This document shows, in pieces, positions 46,653-55,399 of a DNA stretch of 64,000 bases. Every line of letters starts with the position of its first letter. Within the stretch, counting starts at the first letter, position 1. This DNA comes from Sphingomonas sp. G-3-2-10 (GTDB taxonomy: Bacteria; Pseudomonadota; Alphaproteobacteria; Sphingomonadales; Sphingomonadaceae): contig NZ_JABBFY010000001.1 of NCBI RefSeq assembly GCF_012927115.1, forward strand, positions 2,294,001 to 2,358,000. The letters are read 5' to 3'. The position numbers and the translations under genes are program-made. The notes below the pieces were generated by a model. That model saw nothing but the letters and a program-made list of their open reading frames with translations, made no database searches and was not told the DNA's origin.

Positions 46653-47573
46653 ATGAAACTTCCCGATTTCGAAGCCTGGGCCGTATTCGCTTCGGTGGTC
46701 GAGCATCGCTCGTTCAGCGGCGCCGCCGACGCGCTGGGTGTGTCCAAAGCAACCGTGTCCAAGGCAATCAGCCGGCTCGAGCAGCGGCTGGGCACCACCC
46801 TGTTCCACCGCACGTCGCGCCGCCTGACCCTGACCGACAGCGGACGCGGCCTTGCCGAGCGCGCACAAGGCATTCTCGCGCAGGGGCAGGAAGCCGAGGA
46901 AGCAGCGCTCGACGCCGCCAGCGCGCCGGCGGGGCTGGTCCGCGTCGCCGCGCCGCTCACCTTCGGATCGAAGCGCGTCGCGCCGCTGATGGCCGAGTTC
47001 ATGGCCGCCCATCCCGGCATCCGGATCGATCTGCATCTGTCCGACGCGTTCATCGACATCGTCGGCGAAGGCATCGACGTCGCGGTGCGCATCGCCGAAC
47101 TGCCCGACAGTTCGCTGCGCGCGCGGCGGATCGCGCCGGTCACCGGCTATATCGTCGGCTCGACCGCCTATTTCGAAAAGCATGGCCGCCCGCGCCACCC
47201 CGCCGATCTCGCCCACCATGCCTGCTTCGCCTATACCAACTCGGCGCATCCCGACGCGTGGCGCTTCCGCAAGGCAGGCGGCGAGGAAGCGGTGGTGCGG
47301 ATCGAGGGGCCGCTGCGCACCAACAATGGCGACGCGATGCTGGCGGCGTTGCGCGCGGGACTCGGCATCGCGGTGCTGCCCGACTTCATCGTCCGCGACG
47401 ATCTGGCGGCGGGCACGCTCGAAGCCGTTCTCGAAGACTGGTCGATGGGATCGTCCGCGCTCCACCTCGTCACGCCGCCCGGCACGCTCCGCCCGGCCCG
47501 CGTCGAGGCGCTGATGGAGTTTCTGGCAGTGCGGCTGAAGGAAAATTGCAGCGAGTATCTGAGCCCCGCCTGA
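46653..47573 (+). CDS. LysR-family transcriptional regulator
   Basis: This 306-residue LTTR has an N-terminal winged helix (FASVVEHRSFSGAADALGVSKATVSKAISRLEQRLGTTLF, read in parts) with a coiled linker, and a periplasmic-binding-like effector domain (about 90-300). The subtype with VRVAAPLTFGSKRVAPLMAEF resembles regulators of quinone-responsive reductases. It is divergent from pirin-wrbA, which it probably controls through the dyad at 46609-46638; the inducer is unknown. Confidence 0.93.
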   Translation: MKLPDFEAWAVFASVVEHRSFSGAADALGVSKATVSKAISRLEQRLGTTLFHRTSRRLTLTDSGRGLAERAQGILAQGQEAEEAALDAASAPAGLVRVAAPLTFGSKRVAPLMAEFMAAHPGIRIDLHLSDAFIDIVGEGIDVAVRIAELPDSSLRARRIAPVTGYIVGSTAYFEKHGRPRHPADLAHHACFAYTNSAHPDAWRFRKAGGEEAVVRIEGPLRTNNGDAMLAALRAGLGIAVLPDFIVRDDLAAGTLEAVLEDWSMGSSALHLVTPPGTLRPARVEALMEFLAVRLKENCSEYLSPA

Positions 47574-47701
47574 CGCTGCCGATGCCTGTGCCGGACACGT
47601 TAAGGATTGGTACGGATAGCCTTCGCGGACTGGTTAAGAATAAACGCAGTTCCACACAAACCACCGCGCCTCAGGCCCCGCGACTCGCGGAGTCAGGCCG
47701 G

Positions 47702-47745
47702 TTAGGGCAAAATTAACCTTTTGCCTTCAGAGGTGGTTAGGTTAA
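47702..47745 (+). promoter_or_regulatory. CtrA-like binding boxes upstream of ctrA
   Basis: One site reads TTAG-N7-TTAA (47702-47716), one mismatch from the CtrA consensus TTAA-N7-TTAA, and lies inside a dyad GGCAAAA-TTAACC-TTTTGCC (47706-47725). A second area, GGTTAGGTTAA (47735-47745), holds half-sites on the other strand. More half-sites occur near 47605 and 47633. Autoregulation, as in Caulobacter, is inferred. Confidence 0.65.
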
Positions 47746-47808
47746 TGATTCACTCAGGTTGCGCTTGTCACGAGGACAGCATCGCAACCGGGGCAAGGGG
47801 AACTGGCG

Positions 47809-48516
47809 ATGCGCGTGTTGCTGATCGAGGACGAGCCCAGCACGGCCAAGGCGATCGAGCTTATGCTCACGACCGAAGGCTTCAATGTGTACACGACCGA
47901 TCTGGGCGAAGAAGGCCTCGATCTGGCGAAGCTGTATGATTACGACATCATCCTTCTCGACCTGAACCTGCCCGACATGCACGGGTATGACGTTCTGAAG
48001 AAGGTCCGGGTCGCCCGCGTCCAGACGCCGGTGCTGATCCTGTCGGGCATCAACGAAATGGACAGCAAGGTGCGCTCGTTCGGCTTCGGCGCCGACGATT
48101 ACGTGACCAAGCCGTTCCACCGCGAAGAGCTGGTGGCGCGCATCCACGCCGTGGTCCGCCGTTCGAAGGGTCACTCGCAGTCGGTCATCCGCACCGGCAA
48201 GCTGGCGGTGAACCTCGATGCCAAGACCGTCGAAGTCGATGGTGCCCGCGTGCACCTGACCGGCAAGGAATATGCGATGCTGGAGCTGCTCTCGCTCCGC
48301 AAGGGCACCACGCTGACCAAGGAAATGTTCCTCAACCATCTCTATGGCGGGATGGACGAGCCGGAACTCAAGATCATCGACGTCTTCATCTGCAAGCTGC
48401 GCAAGAAGCTGAGCATGGCGACCGATGGCGAGAATTACATCGAGACCGTCTGGGGCCGCGGCTATGTGCTGCGCGAAGCGGACGAGGACAAGGCGACGCT
48501 CACCGAAGTCGCCTGA
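47809..48516 (+). CDS. ctrA: Cell-cycle response regulator CtrA
   Basis: CtrA, 235 residues, is an OmpR-type master regulator of alphaproteobacterial cell division, motility and replication. It starts [20 protein letters not shown] and has phospho-acceptor Asp51 in [12 protein letters not shown], Lys in VTKPFH and the hallmark DNA-binding segment [21 protein letters not shown] then [20 protein letters not shown]. The C-terminus ends [13 protein letters not shown]; in Caulobacter the end controls proteolysis by ClpXP, and here it differs. A strong terminator follows. Orphan regulator with no kinase adjacent. Confidence 0.97.
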   Translation: MRVLLIEDEPSTAKAIELMLTTEGFNVYTTDLGEEGLDLAKLYDYDIILLDLNLPDMHGYDVLKKVRVARVQTPVLILSGINEMDSKVRSFGFGADDYVTKPFHREELVARIHAVVRRSKGHSQSVIRTGKLAVNLDAKTVEVDGARVHLTGKEYAMLELLSLRKGTTLTKEMFLNHLYGGMDEPELKIIDVFICKLRKKLSMATDGENYIETVWGRGYVLREADEDKATLTEVA

Positions 48517-48540
48517 CACGGAACTTCAGCGGGGGCTGGC

Positions 48541-48576
48541 AAAAGGGCCGCGGTTCGAAAGGACCGCGGCCCTTTT
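48541..48576 (+). terminator. Terminator after ctrA
   Basis: Perfect 14-bp stem AAAAGGGCCGCGGT / ACCGCGGCCCTTTT with an 8-base loop, 24 bases after the ctrA stop. T-rich on both sides, so it can work in either direction. Confidence 0.92.
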
Positions 48577-48679
48577 CGTTGGCGTGCCCTCAGTCGGGGA
48601 ACCCGGCTTGCAATGTTGGATTTCGACTGCTTGGCTCGCAGTGATCGGGGGACATTCCCGCGCTCTTTGAATTTGTCCG

Positions 48680-48715
48680 AAGCATCATGCTTTTTGCGGG
48701 AAACCGGTTTTTCCC
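48680..48715. repeat. Adjacent small palindromes in the ctrA-HPP gap
   Basis: AAGCAT-C-ATGCTT (48680-48692) is followed by GGGAAA-N6-TTTCCC (48698-48715). The pair resembles palindromic intergenic elements of other alphaproteobacteria. Apart from this and the ctrA terminator, I see nothing in 48517-48815. Confidence 0.55.
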
Positions 48716-48815
48716 GATATAGGTGTCAACCGTGTCAACCAACGCTGCACGAAGCGCTTGTTTTTAAACGATTCGCCTGATCGCGGCGCCCTCAGGCAGA
48801 CGCGCTGGCTGCGAC

Positions 48816-49502
48816 CTAGGATTTACGCCGCCGCCGCGCCTCGGCATGGCGCTCGGCGCTAGCCAGCAGCGCTTCGAGATCCTCGCGGCTGATGTCGAAG
48901 GTTTCGCCCATTTCCTCGATCGCCGCATCGATGTCCGCCGCCAGCAGCTTCGCTGCTTCGGGCGTGGGCGCGGCCTTGACCGGGCGATGGGGATAGCTGT
49001 GGCCGGAGATGCGGTGGAAGGCGATGCCCATCGCCACCAGGGTGATCGCGTTCAGCCCGACCGGGATCAGCGCATAGGCATAGCCATGCGCGAGGATATC
49101 CGGGCCGCCGAGCACCGCCAGCAGCCCGCAAGCGCCCCCGGGCGGATGGAGGCAGCGCAGCACCGACATCGCCAGAATCGCGACCGAAACGCCTACGCCC
49201 GCCGCCAGCACGCCATGCCCAAGCCAGTGCGCGGTCGCGACGCCGGTCAGCGCGGAAACCACGCTGCCGCCGACAATCGGCCAGGGCTGCGCCAGCGGGC
49301 TGCTGGGCACGGCATAGAGCAGCACCGCCGACGCGCCCATCGGGGCGACCAGCAGCAATGCAGATTGCGGGCTGCCCGCGAGGAACGAGCCGATCCACGC
49401 GGTCAGCGCGATGCCGGTCAGCGATCCGGCGACCGCAACCATCCGGTCGCGCCAGTGCGCGCCCGGCAGCAGCGGAGTGAAGATCCGGTCGAGCGCGGTC
49501 AC
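48816..49502 (-). CDS. HPP-family membrane protein
   Basis: This 228-residue protein has four to five hydrophobic helices and the signature CLHPPGGA, in a TM-rich HPP domain (about 15-165), followed by a cytosolic tail (ISREDLEALLASAERHAEARRRRKS). HPP proteins have been linked to nitrite transport in plastids and cyanobacteria; the bacterial role is unclear. The GTG at 49502 overlaps the TGA of the amidohydrolase gene (GTGA); the open frame continues upstream but has no homologous look. Confidence 0.85.
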   Translation of the reverse strand: MTALDRIFTPLLPGAHWRDRMVAVAGSLTGIALTAWIGSFLAGSPQSALLLVAPMGASAVLLYAVPSSPLAQPWPIVGGSVVSALTGVATAHWLGHGVLAAGVGVSVAILAMSVLRCLHPPGGACGLLAVLGGPDILAHGYAYALIPVGLNAITLVAMGIAFHRISGHSYPHRPVKAAPTPEAAKLLAADIDAAIEEMGETFDISREDLEALLASAERHAEARRRRKS

Positions 49503-51202
49503 CGGTTCTTCTTCTCCGGCGCGCCAGCGGTCTTGCGCTGCCACACGCGCTCGCCGCCAACCCAGGTCTCGAGCACCTGCGTCCCGCGCAGCTCGGTGGC
49601 CGAGGCAAGCAGCGGATCGCGGTCGAGGATGATGAAATCGGCGCGCATTCCCGGTGCGAGTCGGCCAAACTTGTTCTCGGCGAACCCGGCATAGGCGGCC
49701 CAGATGCTGAACCCGGCCCATGCCTCCTCACGCGTCACCAGCTCCTCGGGACGCCAGCCGCCGAAGGGCTGGAGATCGGCATCCTGCCGGGTGAAGGCGA
49801 CGGCCCAGCCGACGAACGGATTGGGGCTCTCGACCGGATAGTCCGAGCCGAAGGCCAGCTTCGCGCCGTTGCGGAGCATCGAACGCCACGCATAGGCGCC
49901 GGCGAGCCGGTCCGGCCCCAGTCGCGCTTCAGCCATCGCGCGATCCGACGTCTGGTGGACCGGCTGCATCGACGCGATGACCCCGAGCTTGCCGAAGCGC
50001 GGCAGGTCCGCCGGATCGACCACCTGGGCATGTTCGATCCGCCAGCGGCGGTCGCCCTTGAAATTCTCCGACAGCACTTCGATCGCATTGAGCGCCTGAT
50101 TGTTGGCGCGGTCGCCGATCGCATGGATCGCGATCTGGAAATCGTCCATCGCGCCGCGGCTGATCAGGTTGAGCAGCTGGTCGTCGGACAGGAAGCCCAG
50201 GCCCTTCTGGCCCGGGGCATCGGCATAATCGGCCTTGAGCCATGCCCCGCGCGATCCGAGCGCGCCGTCCGAATAGAGCTTGATCCCGCCCATGCGCAGC
50301 CGGTCGCCATAGAGCCACGGCGTCGGCCCCTGCCCGGCCACCGCCAGCGCGGCATCGACCCCGCCGGCATAGCTCATGATCCGCATGTGGAGGAAACCGA
50401 GATCGGCCATCCGGCGATAGGTCAGCCAATCCTCGACGCTGGTGCCCATGTCCGCACTGGCGGTGACGCCCATGCTGAGCAGCAGATCCTGCGAAGCGAG
50501 GAAGGCGGCATTATATTCGCGCGGCGTGGGGTTGGGCACGGCCTTCTGGACGAGGTTTGCGGCGGCGTCGACGAACACCCCGCTCGGATTGCCCTTCGCG
50601 TCGCGCTCGATCCGGCCGCCGGTCGGATCCTTGCTGGCGGCGGTAACCCCGGCGAGCTGCATCGCGCGGCTGTTCGCCCAGCTGGCATGGCCATCGACCC
50701 GCTCGAGCCACACCGGGCGGTCGGCGACCACCTTGTCGAGATCGGCGGCGGTCGGGAAGCCGCCGAGACCCCAGCGCTCCTGATTCCAGCCATAGCCGAG
50801 GATCCACTTGGCCGGGTTCGCTTCGGCATAGGCGGCGACCTTCGCCAGCGCTTCGTCGAGCGAACGGGTCTGCGACAGGTCGAGGCGAAGCGCCTGGAAG
50901 CCGAGGCCCATGACATGGCCATGCGCGTCGATCATCCCGGGCAGCATCACCTTGCCCTGCATGTCGATCCGCCATTCGGGGTTCTTCGGCCGCTTGTCGG
51001 TGCGCTGGAGTAGCTGGGTGACCAGCCCGTCGCGCGTGAACAGAATGCCGTTGAAGCGGACGACCTGTCCCTTCTCGTCCAGCGTCATGCCGTTGACATT
51101 GTCGATCAGCGCGTCGGCCTGCGCGGCGGGGGCCAGCAGGATCGCGACAAGGGCGAGGAGATTGGCGAGAGCCCGGAAGGGCCGCAGGAGTGCGATCGTC
51201 AT
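49499..51202 (-). CDS. Exported amidohydrolase (YtcJ-like)
   Basis: This 567-residue protein has a signal peptide (residues 1-30, ending APAAQA) and an amidohydrolase TIM barrel. Metal-binding motifs DAHGHVMG near residue 93, AIHAIGDRANN and EHAQVVDP are in order, and the C-terminal strand set includes DFIILDRDPL. YtcJ-type enzymes hydrolyse amide or ester bonds of unknown substrates. It overlaps the HPP gene, so the two are co-expressed. Stop and next start share GTGA. Confidence 0.92.
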   Translation of the reverse strand: MTIALLRPFRALANLLALVAILLAPAAQADALIDNVNGMTLDEKGQVVRFNGILFTRDGLVTQLLQRTDKRPKNPEWRIDMQGKVMLPGMIDAHGHVMGLGFQALRLDLSQTRSLDEALAKVAAYAEANPAKWILGYGWNQERWGLGGFPTAADLDKVVADRPVWLERVDGHASWANSRAMQLAGVTAASKDPTGGRIERDAKGNPSGVFVDAAANLVQKAVPNPTPREYNAAFLASQDLLLSMGVTASADMGTSVEDWLTYRRMADLGFLHMRIMSYAGGVDAALAVAGQGPTPWLYGDRLRMGGIKLYSDGALGSRGAWLKADYADAPGQKGLGFLSDDQLLNLISRGAMDDFQIAIHAIGDRANNQALNAIEVLSENFKGDRRWRIEHAQVVDPADLPRFGKLGVIASMQPVHQTSDRAMAEARLGPDRLAGAYAWRSMLRNGAKLAFGSDYPVESPNPFVGWAVAFTRQDADLQPFGGWRPEELVTREEAWAGFSIWAAYAGFAENKFGRLAPGMRADFIILDRDPLLASATELRGTQVLETWVGGERVWQRKTAGAPEKKNR

Positions 51203-51306
51203 AGGGATGCGGGCATAGGGGGTGTTCCCCCGCCGCGCCAGACTCGCGCCTTGATAGAATATGTCGTGTTCCCCCTTCGGGGTATATGCCCTAAGGGCGG
51301 CAGACT

Positions 51307-52542
51307 ATGGCTACCAAGACCGAACCCACCGAAACCCTGCCCGTAACCATCGACGACGTCCGCGCGGCGCGGATGCGGATTGCGGATTCGATCGTGGCGA
51401 CGCCGACTCTGGTCAGCCGCACGCTGTCGGAACTGACCGGCGCGACCGTCTATCTCAAGTTCGAGAACCTCCAGTTCACCGCAGCGTACAAGGAACGCGG
51501 CGCGCTGAACACGCTGCTTCAGCTGCCGGCGAACACGCCCGGCGTGATCGCGGCATCGGCGGGCAATCATGCGCAGGGCCTCGCCTATCACGCCAAGCGG
51601 CTGGGCATCCCGGCGACGATCGTGATGCCGCGCAACACCCCGATCGTGAAGGTGACCCAGACCGAAGGTCATGGCGCGACGGTGGTGCTGGAAGGCGAAA
51701 CGTTCGACGCGGCCTATGCCCATGCCCGCAAGCTGGAAGGCGAACAGGGTCTCACCTTCGTCCATCCGTTCGACGATGCGCGGATCATCGCCGGCCAGGG
51801 CACGGTGGCGCTCGAGATGCTGGAAGCAGTGCCCGAGCTCGATACGCTGGTGGTGCCGATCGGCGGCGGCGGCCTGATCTCGGGCATGTCGGCGGTGGCG
51901 CGCGCTCAGGACAAGCCGATCCAGGTGATCGGCGTGCAGGCCGAGCTCTATCCGTCGATGTACAACCGCGTGCACGGCACCGAAATGCCGTGCGCTGGCG
52001 ACACACTGGCCGAGGGCATCGCGGTGAAGGAGCCCGGCGGGATCACCTCGACGATGGTGTCGGCGCTGGTCGACGACATCGTTCTCGTCAGCGAGCGGCG
52101 GCTGGAGGAAGCGGTGAGCCTGCTGCTCCAGATCGAAAAGACCGTGGTCGAGGGCGCCGGCGCGGCCGGTCTCGCCGCGCTGCTGGCCGAGCCGGGCCGC
52201 TTCAAGGGCAAGACGGTGGGCATCGTGCTGTGCGGCGGCAATATCGATCCCCGCCTGCTCGCTTATGTGTTGCTGCGCGATCTGGCCCGTTCGGGCCGGA
52301 TGGCGCGCCTGCGCATCCGCCTGCAGGACCGGCCGGGCGCGCTCTACAAGGTGGCGCAGATCTTCGATCAGCTTTCGGTCAACATCCTCGAACTGTCGCA
52401 TCAGCGCATCTTCACGAACCTGCCGGCCAAGGGCCTGAGCCTGGACGTGGAATGCGAAACCCGCGACCGCGACCATCTCGACCGGCTGATGACCGCGCTG
52501 CGCCGCGCACAATATGAGGTGCAGCTGGTCGAACTGGCCTGA
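51307..52542 (+). CDS. ilvA: Threonine ammonia-lyase
   Basis: This 411-residue PLP enzyme turns threonine into 2-oxobutanoate and ammonia, feeding isoleucine synthesis. The PLP Lys lies in AAYKERGALN (about 60), with the phosphate cup in SAGNHAQG and GGGGLISG. A single ACT-like domain (about 330-411, beginning LRIRLQDRPGALYKVAQIF) gives allosteric control, as in the single-ACT class. A shadow frame starting at 51261 has no motif. It is divergent from the amidohydrolase gene. Confidence 0.95.
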   Translation: MATKTEPTETLPVTIDDVRAARMRIADSIVATPTLVSRTLSELTGATVYLKFENLQFTAAYKERGALNTLLQLPANTPGVIAASAGNHAQGLAYHAKRLGIPATIVMPRNTPIVKVTQTEGHGATVVLEGETFDAAYAHARKLEGEQGLTFVHPFDDARIIAGQGTVALEMLEAVPELDTLVVPIGGGGLISGMSAVARAQDKPIQVIGVQAELYPSMYNRVHGTEMPCAGDTLAEGIAVKEPGGITSTMVSALVDDIVLVSERRLEEAVSLLLQIEKTVVEGAGAAGLAALLAEPGRFKGKTVGIVLCGGNIDPRLLAYVLLRDLARSGRMARLRIRLQDRPGALYKVAQIFDQLSVNILELSHQRIFTNLPAKGLSLDVECETRDRDHLDRLMTALRRAQYEVQLVELA

Positions 52543-52567
52543 GTTTCCCGGCCGGTTCCGACGAAGC

Positions 52568-52605
52568 GAATCGCACGTGCGGCGAACCGAGTCGTCGTGC
52601 GATTC
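52568..52605. repeat. Inverted repeat after ilvA
   Basis: Perfect 10-bp arms GAATCGCACG / CGTGCGATTC with an 18-base loop, 25 bases after the ilvA stop. It may act as a weak terminator. I see nothing else definite in 52543-52814. Confidence 0.6.
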
Positions 52606-52814
52606 ACACGATTCATCTCTCGATCTATAGTGAATCCGAAACCCCCTCCGAGCGCCTGCGCCGGAGCTTCGCACCCTTGTGCGCGGGTCGTTTCGCTCTC
52701 GGTCAGGCGTTAACTCTCTTTCATGGTAAAGCGCCTTTTCATCATCATTTTACCGCTTCATAACGCTTTTCGAAGGCCGCTTTCCGACGGCCACGAGCAA
52801 GGGGCGAAAAGGCG

Positions 52815-53600
52815 GTGACTGCACTTTCCCGTTTTCCGCGGTTCTTCGTGACGAGCCCGTCGCCGTGCCCGTATCTTCCGGGCAAGCAGGAGCGGAAGAT
52901 CTTCACCGAGCTGAGCGGTCCGCATGCGGGCGAGCTCAACGACGCGCTGGGCCGGATCGGCTTCCGCCGCAGCCAGTCGGTCGCGTACCGCCCGAGCTGC
53001 GCGGGCTGCACCGCCTGCGTCTCGGTCCGCGTCGTCGCCGGAGAGTTCAAGCCCAACGCCAGCCAGCGCAAGTTGCTCAAGCGCCATAGCGACCTCGAAG
53101 TCACCGCGTGCAAGCCCTGGGCGACCGAGGAACAGTTCGACCTGCTCCACAAATATCTCGGCGCGCGCCATCCCGGCGGCGGCATGGCGGCGATGGACGA
53201 GGGCGATTATGCCGACATGGTCGAGCAGTCGCCGGTCAGCTCATACGTCGTCGAATATCGCGAACCGACGAAGAACGGTCATCGCGGCAGGCTGGTCGGC
53301 GCGTGCATCACCGATCAGCAGGCCGACGGCCTCTCGATGATCTACAGCTTCTTCCTGGCTGACGACGAGAGCCGCCCGGGTCTCGGCAACTATATCATCA
53401 TGGACCATATCCGCCGCGCACAGGCGGCGAAGCTGCCCTATGTCTATCTCGGCTATTGGGTGAAGGGCAGCGAACGCATGGCCTACAAGACTCGCTACCA
53501 GCCGCTCGAAGTGCTCGGCCCCAATGGCTGGGCAGCGTTCGACGAGAAGGAAGAAGTCTTCGCGATGCCGGTGCCTGCGAAGATGCCCGAGCTGGTCTAA
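52815..53600 (+). CDS. bpt: Aspartate/glutamate leucyltransferase (N-end rule)
   Basis: Bpt, 261 residues, adds Leu from Leu-tRNA to proteins with N-terminal Asp or Glu, marking them for ClpSAP. It starts [23 protein letters not shown], contains the Cys-rich [15 protein letters not shown] and ends in the GNAT-like half with [23 protein letters not shown]. The start is GTG (52815-52817). The gene lies alone between ilvA and the convergent transglutaminase-like gene. Confidence 0.95.
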   Translation: MTALSRFPRFFVTSPSPCPYLPGKQERKIFTELSGPHAGELNDALGRIGFRRSQSVAYRPSCAGCTACVSVRVVAGEFKPNASQRKLLKRHSDLEVTACKPWATEEQFDLLHKYLGARHPGGGMAAMDEGDYADMVEQSPVSSYVVEYREPTKNGHRGRLVGACITDQQADGLSMIYSFFLADDESRPGLGNYIIMDHIRRAQAAKLPYVYLGYWVKGSERMAYKTRYQPLEVLGPNGWAAFDEKEEVFAMPVPAKMPELV

Positions 53601-53648
53601 AGCTGACCTACTCCGATTGTGCTCCGGTTGGACTGGACCGCATAATTT

Positions 53649-54452
53649 TCATTCCTCGCCGCCCAGCCGGTCGACGTGCAGATCGACGTCGAGCTCTTCC
53701 TCGCCCTGCCCCACGCGCGTACCCGCGATCGATGCGGCGGCGGTCGCATCCAGTCCGACCGCGACGCGGACATAGCTTTCGTCGGGCGACAGTCCCGTCG
53801 CCGGATCGAAGCCGACCCAGCCCAGTCCCTCCACATGCGCCTCGGCCCAGGCATGGGGTGCGCTGTGCGCTTCGCCGTCGTTGCGATAGCCCGAGACGTA
53901 GCGCGCCGGCGCGCCGATATGGCGCGAGGCGGCGATGAACATCTGCGCGACGTCGCGCGACGTCGCGGTCTTGCCAGCAAAGGCCTCGGCCGCGCTGATC
54001 CCGGTATCGGGCCGGTCCGGCGTGCAGGGAAAGCGCACATGCAGCGCGGTGTTGAGCGCATGGAGCCGCGCAATCGCGTCGCCGCCGCCCAGATCGTCCG
54101 CGAACTCGGCGAGCAACACGCTCGGCTGCGTCCGTGGAGTCGAGCGGCGGAACAGCATCGCGTGAAGCGGCTCGGCGCTGCCGCGCACCACCCCCGTCGC
54201 CTCAAGCGTCAGCACTTCGCCGGTCACCGTCACGTCGAGCGCCTCGATCGGCCCCTCGGCATAGAGCATGGTCACGGCATTGCCGTATCCGTCGAACGAG
54301 TTGCGCAGCCGCGCATCGATATCCACGCCGATATGCCAGTTCACCACGGTCTGTGCCTCGGTGTCGCAGGGCGTGAGGCGGAGCATCTGAACGATGCGCG
54401 CCTGCGGCTCGCTGAACCGGTAGTGTGTGCGGTGATCGATCGCGATGCGCAT
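53649..54452 (-). CDS. Transglutaminase-like protein with Ser at the nucleophile position
   Basis: This 267-residue protein has an N-terminal bacterial transglutaminase-like domain (about 1-75) and the transglutaminase core (about 150-230). In family members the nucleophile motif is GVCRDxAHL-like; here it reads TATSRDVAQM, so Ser165 replaces Cys (codon TCG). His200 (PHAWAEA) and Asp216 (FDPATG) are kept. Its start overlaps the stop of the alpha-E gene (TGATG). The three-gene set (ATP-grasp, alpha-E, transglutaminase) recurs in bacteria; its reaction is unknown. Confidence 0.85.
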   Translation of the reverse strand: MRIAIDHRTHYRFSEPQARIVQMLRLTPCDTEAQTVVNWHIGVDIDARLRNSFDGYGNAVTMLYAEGPIEALDVTVTGEVLTLEATGVVRGSAEPLHAMLFRRSTPRTQPSVLLAEFADDLGGGDAIARLHALNTALHVRFPCTPDRPDTGISAAEAFAGKTATSRDVAQMFIAASRHIGAPARYVSGYRNDGEAHSAPHAWAEAHVEGLGWVGFDPATGLSPDESYVRVAVGLDATAAASIAGTRVGQGEEELDVDLHVDRLGGEE

Positions 54453-55399
54453 CAGATGAACCTGAACTGCCGGGCGATCGCCCGGTCGAGCAACTCGTTC
54501 TCGGCGATGAAGGCCTCGAGATATTCGTGCAGCCCGCTAACGATCACTTCGGCGGTCCGCGTCTTCTGCATGCGTTGCATCCGCGCGCGGGCCATGCGGT
54601 CCGCCTCGCCCTGCAACCCGGTGCGCTTGGCGAGCTGGCTGAGCAGGTCCACTCCTTCCTCGACGCAGGCAGCAAGGCTGCGCGGAAGTTCGGGGCGGCT
54701 GATCAGCAGGTCGATGACGTTCACGGTCTTCAGCCCGTCGCTGTAGAGCCAGCGATAGGCGTTCACCGCCGACACGGTCTGGAGGATCGTGGTCCACTGA
54801 TCGCGATCGACCGCGCCCCCCACCTCTTCGCCCGCGGGCAGCAGGATGTGATACTTCACGTCGAGCAGCCGCGCGGTGTTGTCGGCGCGCTCGACCGCGG
54901 CGCCGAGCTGGATCAGCAGCGTCGCTTCGTTGCGCATCATCCGGTGGATCGAGCCTTCGAAGCCGCGCATCTCGGCCTTGACCGCCTCGACCATGTTGAG
55001 CGTCTGGGTCGCGCCGCCGGGCGAGGTCCGGCTCTGGAAGATCAGCCAGGCGCGGTTGATCGCGGTCCACGCCTCGCGAGTCAGCGCGGTGCGCACGGCA
55101 CGGGCGTTCATCCGCGCCATGTCGAGGCAGCGGATGATCGAACCAGGATGGCTGGCGTCGAGCGTCAGGAACTTGGCGACATGCGCCTGCGTCGTATTGT
55201 GGCCGGTCAGCGCAAAGGCTTCGTCGGTATAGCTCACCGTCAGCGCGCTCTGCCACGCCGCTTCACCTGCGGGGCGAGCCGACAGCGCATCGAGGCGGAT
55301 CGTCGCTTCGACGAGACGCGCGAGGAAATCCGCGCGCTCGAGATAGCGGCCGAGCCAGTACAGCGCCGACGCGGTGCGCGAGAGCATGACCATGCTCAT
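54452..55399 (-). CDS. Alpha-E domain protein
   Basis: This 315-residue mostly helical protein starts MSMVMLSRTASALYWLGRYLERADFLARLVEA, a pattern diagnostic of the alpha-E domain. It has further conserved-looking helices (RWLYSDG; EGVDLLSQLAKRTG). Function unknown; it almost always occurs with a circularly permuted ATP-grasp protein and transglutaminase, suggesting a peptide or amide ligase system. It overlaps both neighbours (ATGA and TGATG). Confidence 0.9.
   Translation of the reverse strand: MSMVMLSRTASALYWLGRYLERADFLARLVEATIRLDALSARPAGEAAWQSALTVSYTDEAFALTGHNTTQAHVAKFLTLDASHPGSIIRCLDMARMNARAVRTALTREAWTAINRAWLIFQSRTSPGGATQTLNMVEAVKAEMRGFEGSIHRMMRNEATLLIQLGAAVERADNTARLLDVKYHILLPAGEEVGGAVDRDQWTTILQTVSAVNAYRWLYSDGLKTVNVIDLLISRPELPRSLAACVEEGVDLLSQLAKRTGLQGEADRMARARMQRMQKTRTAEVIVSGLHEYLEAFIAENELLDRAIARQFRFI

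Noticed and set aside
48577..48815. Small genes in the ctrA-HPP gap
   Set aside because: No frame with a ribosome-binding site or plausible protein; only palindromes are seen.
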